Source of the DNA: an uncultured Lachnospiraceae bacterium
Lineage (GTDB): Bacteria > Bacillota > Clostridia > Lachnospirales > Lachnospiraceae
Reading direction: 5' to 3'
Length of the DNA: 42,839 nucleotides
Assembly (NCBI GenBank): GCA_946616835.1
Contig: CAMOJK010000012.1
Span: forward strand, 1 to 42,839
The position numbers and the translations under genes were made by a program. The notes below the pieces were generated by a model, which searched no databases, had not been told where the DNA came from, and worked only from the letters and a program-made list of their open reading frames with translations. Below, piece by piece: positions 31,342-39,895 of the stretch (position 1 is its first letter; each line of letters begins with the position of its first letter).

Positions 31342-32634
31342 TTGATTAATCCCCGAAAGATATTTATTACTGCTATAATGCTTGTGCTGCTTTCAATGTG
31401 CGGCTGCAGCCGAAGCGACGAACCTTATGTTTATTACCTAAATTACAAACCTGAGGCTGATGCCGCATGGCAGGAACTGGCTGCCAAATACACGGAAGAG
31501 ACAGGAATCAAGGTCCGAATAGTAACTGCCGCATCCGGCACATACCACGATACATTAAGTGCACAGTTAAATAAATCAACCTGCCCTACTTTTTTTAACT
31601 GTTCCAATATACAGGGACTGGAGAATATGGGGGATTACCCCCTTGACCTGAACGGCACAGATCTGGCCAGCCGCCTTAAGACCAGGGATTTCTGCCTGCA
31701 GGGAGATAACGGCGAACTATATGGCATCGGCTTCTGCTATGAAGCGTATGGGCTGATCACTAACAAAGCACTTTTACGGGAAGCCGGATACGATGTTTGT
31801 GACATCAATAATTTTGAGCAGTTGAAAACAGCCGCTCAGGATATTCATGCCCGACGCGAAGATCTTGGCTTTGACGCTTTTACATCCTCCGGACTTGATT
31901 CGTCATCATCATGGCGTTTCTCGGGACATCTTGCCAACATGCCCCTGTACTGCGAGTTTGAAAAAAACGGAATAGTAACGCAGCCGGCTGAAATAACAGG
32001 CGAATATCTTGGGCTGTATAAAAACATCTGGGATCTATACATAAACAACAGCTCCATTGCCGGAAACGAACTATCCTCAGCTACAGGCAACAGGGCTGAA
32101 GATGAATTCGGCAGTGGAAGAGCCGTATTTTTTCAAAACGGTACATGGGAATACTCAGTATTAACCGATCCCGATAAATACGGAATGTCCCCTGATGATC
32201 TCTCCATGCTTCCAATATACTGCGGTGCACAGGATGAAGAAAATTTCGGATTGTGCTGCGGAACCGAGAATTACTGGGTGATCAATTCAAAAGCTGATCA
32301 GGAAAGCATCGAGGCAACTCTGGATTTTCTTGATTGGGTAGTAACATCCGAGGACGGCAAAAAAATGCTAGCCGTTCAATTCGGTGTTACCCCATTCAAA
32401 AATGCATTACCAACCGATAATGTTTTCTTTCTGGACGAACAGCGCTATGAAGAAGCAGGCCGTCATCCCATCACATGGGAATTCAGCAAGACTCCTAATG
32501 TTGACGTATGGAGGAACGGAGTCACTTCGGCGCTTACGGATTACTCAGCAGGAACAGGAACCTGGGAGGATGTGGAAAGCGCATTTATAAACGGCTGGAA
32601 ATACCAGTACCGTCTTGAACACGGCATAATGTAA
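31342..32634 (+). CDS. ABC sugar-importer substrate-binding lipoprotein
   Basis: A 430-residue extracellular solute-binding protein (SBP family 1, CUT1-type). The signal peptide ends at SMCGC, with lipid attachment probable at Cys22. The mature protein starts YVYYLNYKPEADAAWQELA and has the oligosaccharide-binding landmarks NKSTCPTFFNCSN, ELYGIGFCYEAYGLITNK, FQNGTWEYS and QFGVTPFKNALP. A TTG start is assigned because GAGGT lies upstream and the signal peptide is complete; the first in-frame ATG (31378) would cut into it. Two permease genes follow. Ligand is unknown; homologues bind mono- or oligosaccharides. Confidence 0.9.
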   Translation: MINPRKIFITAIMLVLLSMCGCSRSDEPYVYYLNYKPEADAAWQELAAKYTEETGIKVRIVTAASGTYHDTLSAQLNKSTCPTFFNCSNIQGLENMGDYPLDLNGTDLASRLKTRDFCLQGDNGELYGIGFCYEAYGLITNKALLREAGYDVCDINNFEQLKTAAQDIHARREDLGFDAFTSSGLDSSSSWRFSGHLANMPLYCEFEKNGIVTQPAEITGEYLGLYKNIWDLYINNSSIAGNELSSATGNRAEDEFGSGRAVFFQNGTWEYSVLTDPDKYGMSPDDLSMLPIYCGAQDEENFGLCCGTENYWVINSKADQESIEATLDFLDWVVTSEDGKKMLAVQFGVTPFKNALPTDNVFFLDEQRYEEAGRHPITWEFSKTPNVDVWRNGVTSALTDYSAGTGTWEDVESAFINGWKYQYRLEHGIM

Positions 32635-32668
32635 CTGTTACCTGAATACACCATCACGGGAGAATGAT

Positions 32669-33586
32669 ATGAACACTCAGGCAATGAATAAAAATATGAG
32701 GAAATCTCTTCAGCGTCTGTTTCCGCTATTTGTACTACCCGTGGTTTTATGCTTTACATTCAGCTTCATCATCCCATTCATTCAGGCGTTTTATTTATCA
32801 TTTTGTGATTTTTTCATACCTAGGGATGCAGAGTGGGTAGGTCTTTCCAATTACAGGTTGGCTCTGCTTGATTTAAGCTTCTGGCATTCCTTTGTCATTA
32901 CATTTTTCTTCGCGATTGTTTCAATCCTGACCATAAATATACCCGCATACTTTATAGCTTATTTTCTCAAGGACAAGTTTAAATGCGTGTCACTTTTCCG
33001 CACATCCTTTTTCATTCCCAATCTGATAGGCGGAGTGGTACTGGGATATATATGGAGCATGATTTTCGACGGCCTACTTAGTTTCTTTGGAACATATCTT
33101 ACTAGCAATGCCATATTTGGATTTTTCGGGATCGTAATACTGGTGGCCTGGCAGCAAATTGGATACATGATGATCATTTATATTGCAGCATTTAATGCAA
33201 TACCCGAGGATATGCTGGAAGCTGCTGAAATAGATGGTGCAACCGCTGCACAAAAGCTATTCAGGGTTATCACTCCCAATATGCTCCCCTCGATCACAAT
33301 ATGTACTTTTCTTACCCTGACCAACAGCTTTAAAATGTTTGACCAGAATCTTGCGCTTACAGGCGGAAATCCCATTCACACTCTTGAAAACGGAATGCAG
33401 TTAAAAACCACTGAACTGCTGGCGCTCAATATTTATTCTACATATCAGATAAACCGGAACTGGCACGGAACCGCACAGGCCAAGGCGGTTATATTTACCC
33501 TGCTTGTAGGCAGTCTGGCACTTGCACAGACACTTTTGACAAAAGAAAAAAAAGAAGCGAAGATAAAAAATGGGGAGACAAAATAA
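32669..33586 (+). CDS. ABC sugar permease, MalF-type
   Basis: A 305-residue membrane permease of the CUT1 importer, first of two. About six helices are seen. The periplasmic loop after TM1 carries FFIPRDAEWVGLSNYRLALL, and the cytoplasmic EAA coupling motif is EAAEIDGATAAQKLFRVITP near residue 190. The N-terminus is polar with several Met codons (MNTQAMNKNMRK); the ATG at 32669 has GGGAG upstream. It ends directly before the second permease start. It needs a separate ATPase, which is not encoded nearby. Confidence 0.92.
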   Translation: MNTQAMNKNMRKSLQRLFPLFVLPVVLCFTFSFIIPFIQAFYLSFCDFFIPRDAEWVGLSNYRLALLDLSFWHSFVITFFFAIVSILTINIPAYFIAYFLKDKFKCVSLFRTSFFIPNLIGGVVLGYIWSMIFDGLLSFFGTYLTSNAIFGFFGIVILVAWQQIGYMMIIYIAAFNAIPEDMLEAAEIDGATAAQKLFRVITPNMLPSITICTFLTLTNSFKMFDQNLALTGGNPIHTLENGMQLKTTELLALNIYSTYQINRNWHGTAQAKAVIFTLLVGSLALAQTLLTKEKKEAKIKNGETK

Positions 33587-34480
33587 ATGAAATCAAAAGC
33601 AGACACAAATATAATGAGCAGCGAAAAAAAAGTGCCTGATGTCACATATGTAAAGGTAAGTGCGGTAAAAATACTGGCTTTTTCGTTTATATCCCTTCTC
33701 TGGGTAGTACCGATAGTTATCACATTTTATAATTCTTTCAAGCAAAGCGGAAAGGTCAGCTCTGATATTTTTTCACTGCCTTTCGGGGACTCATTTGTAT
33801 TTTTTGAAAACTATGGCAAGGCACTGACTTTTGGAAATTATCCCTTCTTTCTGTCCTTTGCATACAGCCTGTTCATAAGCATAGTCTCCACAGCACTGAT
33901 CCTGCTGTGCTGCTCCATGGCTGCCTGGTATATAGTACGGGTGGGAAGCATATTTTCGAAAGCTTTTTATGGAATATGTCTGTTTTCCCTTGCGGTTCCA
34001 TTCCAAATGGTTATGTTTACGCTTTCTTCCAATGCAAGCCGCTTTGGACTGGATACTCCTTTTACGATTCCCTTAGTTTATTTGGGATATGGTACGGGAA
34101 TGGCAGTATTTATGTTTGCGGGATTTATAAAAGGCCTGCCTCTGGAGATTGAGGAAGCTGCCATGATTGATGGATGCGGTCCGATAAGGATGTTCTTTCT
34201 CGTAGTCTTTCCGATGCTTCGTCCTGTTACAATCTCGGTAGGAATACTTGAGCTTATGTGGATATGGAACGATTACCTTCTCCCATACTTGGTACTTGAT
34301 CTGACAAGGTATCGGACCATTCCCATACATGTCCAGTACCTGAAGGGAAGCTACGGCAGCGTAGATATGGGCGCGTCACTTGCAGTCATTATGATGTCTC
34401 TCGTGCCTGTGATGATCGTATATATTCTATGTCAGAAACATATTGTCAAAGGTATTGCGGCCGGTGCCGTAAAAGGATAG
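33587..34480 (+). CDS. ABC sugar permease, MalG-type
   Basis: A 297-residue permease, second of the CUT1 pair, with six helices. The EAA motif is EEAAMIDGCGPIRMFFLVVF at about residue 190. The C-terminus contains HVQYLKGSYGSVDMGASLAV, typical of MalG/YcjP proteins. Its ATG follows the upstream stop codon with no spacer, so translation is coupled. A convergent exporter gene ends 11 bases after its stop. As no ATP-binding subunit follows, a shared MsmK/UgpC-type ATPase elsewhere in the genome is expected, a common arrangement in Firmicutes. Confidence 0.92.
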   Translation: MKSKADTNIMSSEKKVPDVTYVKVSAVKILAFSFISLLWVVPIVITFYNSFKQSGKVSSDIFSLPFGDSFVFFENYGKALTFGNYPFFLSFAYSLFISIVSTALILLCCSMAAWYIVRVGSIFSKAFYGICLFSLAVPFQMVMFTLSSNASRFGLDTPFTIPLVYLGYGTGMAVFMFAGFIKGLPLEIEEAAMIDGCGPIRMFFLVVFPMLRPVTISVGILELMWIWNDYLLPYLVLDLTRYRTIPIHVQYLKGSYGSVDMGASLAVIMMSLVPVMIVYILCQKHIVKGIAAGAVKG

Positions 34481-34491
34481 GCATTCATTCA

Positions 34492-36225
34492 TCAGATAGC
34501 ACTTAACTGCATACGGTAGTATTTCTCATACAGACCGCCCAGCTTTATGAGTTCCTTATGGCTGCCACGTTCCTTGATTCCCTCATCATCGAGGACTATT
34601 ATCTCATCAGCACCAAGGATCGTTGAGAGCCTGTGGGCTATGGTGATGGTTGTTCTTCCCTGTGCCAGCCGGTCAAGACTGTCCTGGATATAGCGTTCAC
34701 TTTCGTTATCAAGCGCACTCGTTGCTTCATCAAGTATAAGTATAGGGGGATTCTTTAAGAATACTCTGGCAATTGCAATACGCTGCTTCTGACCGCCCGA
34801 GAGCCTGGTACCCCTTTCGCCGACCTGTGTGTCAAAACCATCCGGCAGTCCTTCTATAAACTCAAGCAGGTCTGCATTTCTTGCAGCCTCCGTTATTTCC
34901 TCTATTGAAGCATCCCGTTTACCGTAAGAGATATTATCCCGTATGGTGCCGTTAAAAAGATAAACATCCTGCTGCACGATACCGATAAACGACCTTAAGG
35001 ACTGCTGTGTCACATCTCTTACATCCGTCCCGTCGATCTTAACGCTTCCTCCGGTTACATCATAAAATCTCGGAAGCAGGGAGCAGAGCGTCGTCTTACC
35101 TCCTCCGGAAGGTCCCACTATAGCCACTGATCTTCCCGCATCAATATGAAGATTTATATGCGTAAGCACAGATTCCTCATCCTCATATGAAAAGCTCACG
35201 TCTTCGTAGTCGATGATCCCCTTCACATCCTTAAGTGTTCCCGCATCGGGTTTATCCACTATCTCAGGCATAGTCTCTATGACTTCCGTGAAGCGTTCAA
35301 AACCCGCAAGGCCTTTCTGCAGCTGCTCGGTAAACTCAACCAGCACATTTACAGGATTGATAAAGATATTTATATACAGGGCATAGATTGCAAGGTCTTC
35401 ACCTGTTATTTCCCCTTTTGCAATAAAGAATCCTCCTGCAACAAGCACAGTTACAAACATCATCCCCTCAAAGAAATTATTGCCGGAATGGAAAAGAGCC
35501 ATCTGCTTATAATTAGCCTGTTTGGAATCAAGGAAGGCCAGATTGCTCTTATCGAACTTATCCTGTTCCACCTTCTCGCCGACAAAGGACTTCACTACCC
35601 TGATACCTCCGAGAGTATCCTGGAGAGATGAATTTATGCCTGCGATCTTTCGCCTGTTGTCCGAAAAAGTCGCACGCATGCGTTTATTCTGATTAATGGA
35701 AAATACAGCCATACACAGAGCAACAAAAGCAAGACTCAATGTCATCGGTACATTTATATACATGAGCAATATAAAAGAACCTATGAGCTTGACCACAGAT
35801 ATGAATATATTCTCGGGACCGTGATGCGCAAGCTCGGAAATATCAAAAAGATCCGATACAAGCTTGGACATCATCTCACCGGTGTTATGGCTGTCATAAT
35901 ATGAAAAAGAAAATGCCTCGAACTTCTCAAACAGGTCATGACGCATACCCGACTCCATGCGGGCACCCATCATATGACCCTGATAGGTCACATACCACCT
36001 GCACAAAGTGCGTACCGCATACATTGCAATAAGCGCCAATGCGATAAATCCAAGACTCTTAAGTATCTTCTCAGGGGATTCAAGAAACAATGTTGCCCGC
36101 AATATCCTTAAAAACTGCGGGAATGCAAGATCTATAACAGAAAGTATGCTTGCGCACAGCAGGTCGATAAAGAACACACCCATATAGGGCTTATAATAGG
36201 GGATAAACTTTTTAATCAGATTCAT
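34492..36225 (-). CDS. ABC exporter half-transporter (MsbA/BmrA type)
   Basis: A 577-residue fused exporter: six transmembrane helices (about 1-300) and a C-terminal nucleotide-binding domain. The NBD has Walker A GPSGGGKTT, Q-loop GIVQQDVYLF, signature RLSGGQKQRIAIARVF, Walker B ILILDEATSALD and switch IAHRLST. The full catalytic set suggests a homodimer. Such proteins export lipids, peptides or drugs; the substrate is not readable. No clear ribosome binding site is visible before the ATG at 36225. It lies 65 bases beyond tenA in the same direction and may be transcribed with the thiamine genes, but no functional link is evident. Confidence 0.9.
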   Translation of the reverse strand: MNLIKKFIPYYKPYMGVFFIDLLCASILSVIDLAFPQFLRILRATLFLESPEKILKSLGFIALALIAMYAVRTLCRWYVTYQGHMMGARMESGMRHDLFEKFEAFSFSYYDSHNTGEMMSKLVSDLFDISELAHHGPENIFISVVKLIGSFILLMYINVPMTLSLAFVALCMAVFSINQNKRMRATFSDNRRKIAGINSSLQDTLGGIRVVKSFVGEKVEQDKFDKSNLAFLDSKQANYKQMALFHSGNNFFEGMMFVTVLVAGGFFIAKGEITGEDLAIYALYINIFINPVNVLVEFTEQLQKGLAGFERFTEVIETMPEIVDKPDAGTLKDVKGIIDYEDVSFSYEDEESVLTHINLHIDAGRSVAIVGPSGGGKTTLCSLLPRFYDVTGGSVKIDGTDVRDVTQQSLRSFIGIVQQDVYLFNGTIRDNISYGKRDASIEEITEAARNADLLEFIEGLPDGFDTQVGERGTRLSGGQKQRIAIARVFLKNPPILILDEATSALDNESERYIQDSLDRLAQGRTTITIAHRLSTILGADEIIVLDDEGIKERGSHKELIKLGGLYEKYYRMQLSAI

Positions 36226-36290
36226 AATGCAATATCATACCACCATTTACAGCTTTTTCAATGTTATCATTACTGCATCATTTCTACTGA

Positions 36291-36956
36291 TCACCCCTCC
36301 AGATAATCCCAGAACTTATTTTCGTACTCCGCGCATGTTTTAAAAATCATGCACAGCACATTAACGTCTTCATCACTGATATCCGCTGTTCTTTCATCAA
36401 GCGCATCTATCCACTTCCGGTTAGACTCGATATAGGCTTGGTTTGTGTATGCTTCAAACCAGCTCTTATAGCGGGATCTTACCAGTTCATCCGAATAGCG
36501 TTCAGACACGACATCTGCTATATATGCATAATTCCATGAGCACTGAAGAAGTGCTGTCAGTCCCGCAAGTATACCATACTCTTCAAGACGACTTTTCATA
36601 AAATCCATATATTCAGCAATAACCTGCCCCTTCCGGCACAGTGCTGCATCTTCTTCACTTATTCCCAATGATCTGAGATTAGGGACATGAACCTTATATG
36701 TTTCGTATTCGGTATCACCGATGATCCCGTCAAGAAATACAGCAAGCTTCTCATCCTCTGCCATTTCACGGATCTGTTTAAGTATTCCTATATAATCTTT
36801 AAGATAAAGGTAATCCTGTACCATATAGTTCTTAAACAACTCTATGTCCAGAGTTCCCTTTGCCATACTGACAAGAAACTTTTTTCCGGCTGCTTCTGCC
36901 CACAAAGCTTCAGCTTCACTTTTAAGCTTTTCCGATAATTTTCCCGAAAGGACCAT
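36291..36956 (-). CDS. tenA: TenA-family aminopyrimidine aminohydrolase/thiaminase II
   Basis: A 221-residue TenA protein that hydrolyses formylaminopyrimidine or thiamine breakdown products to release HMP. Active-site counterparts are visible: Asp48 and Tyr51 in MVQDYLYLKDY, the nucleophile Cys139 in LLQCSWNYAYIAD, and a late Glu in TCAEYENKFW. Length and helical pattern fit. GAGGG lies about 7 bases before the ATG. It is the last recognised thiamine gene in the riboswitch-controlled operon, after the methyltransferase by about 26 bases, which supports a salvage role. Confidence 0.92.
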   Translation of the reverse strand: MVLSGKLSEKLKSEAEALWAEAAGKKFLVSMAKGTLDIELFKNYMVQDYLYLKDYIGILKQIREMAEDEKLAVFLDGIIGDTEYETYKVHVPNLRSLGISEEDAALCRKGQVIAEYMDFMKSRLEEYGILAGLTALLQCSWNYAYIADVVSERYSDELVRSRYKSWFEAYTNQAYIESNRKWIDALDERTADISDEDVNVLCMIFKTCAEYENKFWDYLEG

Positions 36957-36982
36957 CTGATACCCTCATCTCCCGATGCTTA

Positions 36983-37690
36983 TTATTTTTCAGCAATGAT
37001 CGCTACATATCCGCCGCTCTTATAGCCTTCGATAACTTCTTCCGGCTCTTCATTTGTGTAGAGCGGATTCTTAACCAGGGTCTGATAAAAAGAAAAATTT
37101 TTGATTCCCAGTTCTTTAAGAACGCCTATCTTTTCTTCTGTTGAATGCCATACACCTGATGCCGCAAGTGCAAGAGGATACGGAAGCTTAGGCATTGTTC
37201 CCTCAAGGTACTCATGTTCGTAAGTCCCCAGACTCTTCCCCAGGAGATACATAAATCCGAAAGCACTCTCCTTCGGAACATCCAGAAGGATCAGCTTTCC
37301 ACCCTCCTTAAGAGCTTTCAGACACTTTTCATAAACAGGCGCAAGATTCTCCATATAGCTTGAGCTCCCATTAAAATAAATAATGTCATATTTTTCTTCC
37401 GGAAGATCTACATCCTCTATCAGACCGTACTTTATAATATTTATTCCACGCTTTTCAGCTATCTTTCCCATATCCTCCGAAGGCTCTATTCCTTCAATAT
37501 TTGAAGAATCTATATAGCTTTCGAATAATCCGCTTCCACAGCCGACAGACAATAATTTCTTGCCGTTTATATCTCCCAAAACTTTTTTAAACAGTCTCAG
37601 CTCACTGGTGAAAAGATTTTCATTTGCTATAAACCATTCATCATACTTACCTGCATAGCCATCGAATTTTTGTTTCTCTGTATTACTCAT
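36983..37690 (-). CDS. Class I SAM-dependent methyltransferase in the thiamine operon
   Basis: A 235-residue methyltransferase with AdoMet motif I at KKLLSVGCGSGLFE (45-58), an acidic residue pair in NIEGIEPSEDMG, motif post-I and motif IV near YDIIYFNGSSSYMENLAP, and motif VI LKEGGKLILLDVP. Substrate is unknown. The start overlaps the thiD stop by 8 bases, and its AGGAGG lies inside the thiD 3' end, so it is clearly in the operon between thiD and tenA. Known thiamine pathway steps need no such enzyme, so it may act on a thiamine breakdown product or be an unrelated passenger. Confidence 0.85.
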   Translation of the reverse strand: MSNTEKQKFDGYAGKYDEWFIANENLFTSELRLFKKVLGDINGKKLLSVGCGSGLFESYIDSSNIEGIEPSEDMGKIAEKRGINIIKYGLIEDVDLPEEKYDIIYFNGSSSYMENLAPVYEKCLKALKEGGKLILLDVPKESAFGFMYLLGKSLGTYEHEYLEGTMPKLPYPLALAASGVWHSTEEKIGVLKELGIKNFSFYQTLVKNPLYTNEEPEEVIEGYKSGGYVAIIAEK

Positions 37691-38486
37691 TACTGATACC
37701 CTCCTTTAAAAATACATAATTATGTGCCAGCGGGCCGCTTCCCTTGCCCAGATCAAGCATAGCTGCAAGCGCACCGGATATATAATCCTTTGCTTCCTTA
37801 ACCGCCTCTTCCAATGTACTGCCCTTTGCAAGATTTGAGGCAATGGCACTTGAAAGAGTACATCCGGTTCCGTGAGTATTGGGATTGTCTATCCTTTTTC
37901 CCTTAAACCACACCGGTCCCTCAGCGCTGTACAGAAGATCATTAGCATCATTTATCTGGTGTCCGCCTTTACATAGCACTGCACATCCAAATTTTTCATA
38001 AATGATCCCGGCCGCTTCAACCATATCGCCTTCAGAGTATATAGTCGTGCCTGACAGCACTTCTGCTTCCGGAATATTGGGCGTAATCACAGTTGCGAGA
38101 GGAAGCAGATACTCTTTCAGAGTTTCTATAGCATCGTCACTTATAAGCTTTGCTCCGCTTGTTGCAACCATTACAGGATCCACCACAATGTTTCCCGCTT
38201 TATAGAATGTCAGTCTGTCAGCGATAACCCGTATCAGTTCACTTGAAGAAACCATGCCTGTTTTAACGGCATCCGGAAATATGTCACTGAATACTGCATC
38301 CAGCTGCTTTTCGAGAAACTCCGGTGTTACCTCCATTATTCCTGTCACGCCGGTAGTATTCTGTGCAGTAAGTGCAGTGACAGCACTCATTCCATAGACT
38401 CCATTTGCAGTCATGGTCTTAAGATCTGCCTGTATACCGGCGCCTCCACTGGAATCACTTCCAGCAATGGTTAATGCTGTGTTCAT
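37683..38486 (-). CDS. thiD: HMP/HMP-phosphate kinase
   Basis: A 267-residue bifunctional kinase that converts hydroxymethylpyrimidine to its mono- and diphosphate. It starts MNTALTIAGSDSSGGAGIQA, the ThiD signature, and has TALTAQNTTGV, MVATSGAKLI and the anion-hole/catalytic NTHGTGCTLSSAIASNLA. The start at 38486 is preferred: the AAGG-containing GAAGGTAAAGAG is upstream, and the 11 codons before it lack family similarity. About 108 bases separate it from the HAD gene upstream, with no terminator seen. It forms the pyrimidine half of the salvage route together with ThiM and ThiE. Confidence 0.95.
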   Translation of the reverse strand: MNTALTIAGSDSSGGAGIQADLKTMTANGVYGMSAVTALTAQNTTGVTGIMEVTPEFLEKQLDAVFSDIFPDAVKTGMVSSSELIRVIADRLTFYKAGNIVVDPVMVATSGAKLISDDAIETLKEYLLPLATVITPNIPEAEVLSGTTIYSEGDMVEAAGIIYEKFGCAVLCKGGHQINDANDLLYSAEGPVWFKGKRIDNPNTHGTGCTLSSAIASNLAKGSTLEEAVKEAKDYISGALAAMLDLGKGSGPLAHNYVFLKEGISNE

Positions 38487-38594
38487 CTCTTTACCTTCTT
38501 TCTTTTGTATTTTCAGCATCTTTTATATCGCGACAGAAGGTGGTGCCCCCAATCTGCCGCTTGATTTACACGGGCTGCAAGCTGCATATTTCCG

Positions 38595-39254
38595 TTAATC
38601 CTGCAGCTTCTCCCAGTAATCAACCACTTCATTCAGTCCGGTGATATATATATCCCCGGCTTCTTTTACTCCTGCCTGATCCGTTTCACCATCCTTATCA
38701 TAAACGCCTGCTGTTTTATAGCCTGCATTTTTTGCGGTTTTAAGGGCATACAGTGAGTCTTCCAGGACCAGGATCTCATCAGGCTTTAAGTTCATGAACT
38801 CAGCAGCTTTGTCATATATATCAGGAGAATGCTTGCTTGTACCGAGTTCACTTGTGGTATAGATATTGTCAAAATACCCTAACAGTCCGTTTCTTTCAAG
38901 TGCCTTCTCTATATGGGCACGCGGGCTTGAAGTTGCGGCTGTGATCTTAAGTCCCTTTTCTTTCATGAATGACATAAGCTTTTTCGCTCCGGACTTTGCC
39001 TGCACTTCAGCATAATAAAAATCCTGAAGCATCCGCCTGAGTCCCTCCAGGATAATCTCTGTGGGTTCCTCAAGTTTATAATGGTCCTTAAGATACTCTG
39101 CTCCCTGTTCCATGCTCATTGAGAAGAGGATCTCATTCAGTCCTTCTTCCGGCTCTGTTCCCAGGCTTTTAAGATATCTCGCCCCCAGGTCCTTCCAGAT
39201 ACTCATGGAATCAAGAACCACTCCGTCAATATCAAATATAACACCCTTTATCAT
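38595..39254 (-). CDS. HAD phosphatase in the thiamine operon (beta-PGM-like)
   Basis: A 219-residue haloacid-dehalogenase hydrolase with an N-terminal cap. Motif I is FDIDGVVLDS (Asp8, Asp10), motif II is TAATSSPRAH, motif III has Lys in GTSKHSPDIY and motif IV is VLEDSLYALKTA. Its start overlaps the thiE stop by four bases (ATGA), so it is translated with thiE. In this setting it may dephosphorylate thiamine monophosphate or another pathway intermediate; plants use a HAD phosphatase for that step. That role is inferred from position only, and generic sugar-phosphate activity is equally compatible with the sequence. Confidence 0.88.
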   Translation of the reverse strand: MIKGVIFDIDGVVLDSMSIWKDLGARYLKSLGTEPEEGLNEILFSMSMEQGAEYLKDHYKLEEPTEIILEGLRRMLQDFYYAEVQAKSGAKKLMSFMKEKGLKITAATSSPRAHIEKALERNGLLGYFDNIYTTSELGTSKHSPDIYDKAAEFMNLKPDEILVLEDSLYALKTAKNAGYKTAGVYDKDGETDQAGVKEAGDIYITGLNEVVDYWEKLQD

Positions 39255-39895
39255 GCTTCATACACCATCTTGCCTGTAACATCCTTCAGCTTTCTTGTGG
39301 CTTCAGGGATATTCTCCTGTCCGTAAATTGCGCTGATAACCGCAATACCGCATATACCCGTCCCCTTAAGCAGCGGTGTATTCTCTACAGTTATCCCCCC
39401 TATTGCTATTACCGGGATACTTACAGCCTGACAGATTGCTTTTAAAGTTTCATGCGTTACATCATCAGCATCATCCTTGGAACCTGTCGGAAATACTGCT
39501 CCCACTCCAAGATAGTCCGCTCCTCTTTTTTCTGCAAGGATTGCCTGTTCTACGGTCTGTGCCGATACACCTATTATCTTATCCGGCCCAAGCTTGGCGC
39601 GGACATCTCCGGTCTCCATGTCGCTCTGTCCCACATGGACTCCGTCTGCATCCATCTGCAATGCTATATCAACATTATCATTTATGACAAAGGGAACATG
39701 GTACTCAGCACACAGTTTCTTAAGCTCTACGGCTTCTTCAAGAAAGTGAGCCTGATCCAGATTTTTTTCCCTGAGCTGTATAAAAGTTGCCCCGCCGTCC
39801 AGGCTCTCCTTTACCACTTCGTAAAGTGTCCTGTCCCCCAGCCAGTGACGGTCAGTAACAGCATATAATAACAGATCCTTCTTATCTAATTTCAT
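39251..39895 (-). CDS. thiE: Thiamine-phosphate synthase
   Basis: A 214-residue TIM-barrel enzyme joining HMP-diphosphate and hydroxyethylthiazole phosphate to thiamine monophosphate. Hallmarks are LLYAVTDRHW, ATFIQLREKNLD, VPFVINDNVDIALQMDADGV, HVGQSDM, GVGAVFPTGSKDD and IPVIAIGGI. The start at 39895 has GGGAGC upstream; codons before it read the end of thiM in another frame. It overlaps the thiM 3' end by 14 bases and the HAD gene by four, showing tight coupling. No thiC or thiG is in the window, so the operon appears to salvage rather than make precursors. Confidence 0.95.
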   Translation of the reverse strand: MKLDKKDLLLYAVTDRHWLGDRTLYEVVKESLDGGATFIQLREKNLDQAHFLEEAVELKKLCAEYHVPFVINDNVDIALQMDADGVHVGQSDMETGDVRAKLGPDKIIGVSAQTVEQAILAEKRGADYLGVGAVFPTGSKDDADDVTHETLKAICQAVSIPVIAIGGITVENTPLLKGTGICGIAVISAIYGQENIPEATRKLKDVTGKMVYEA

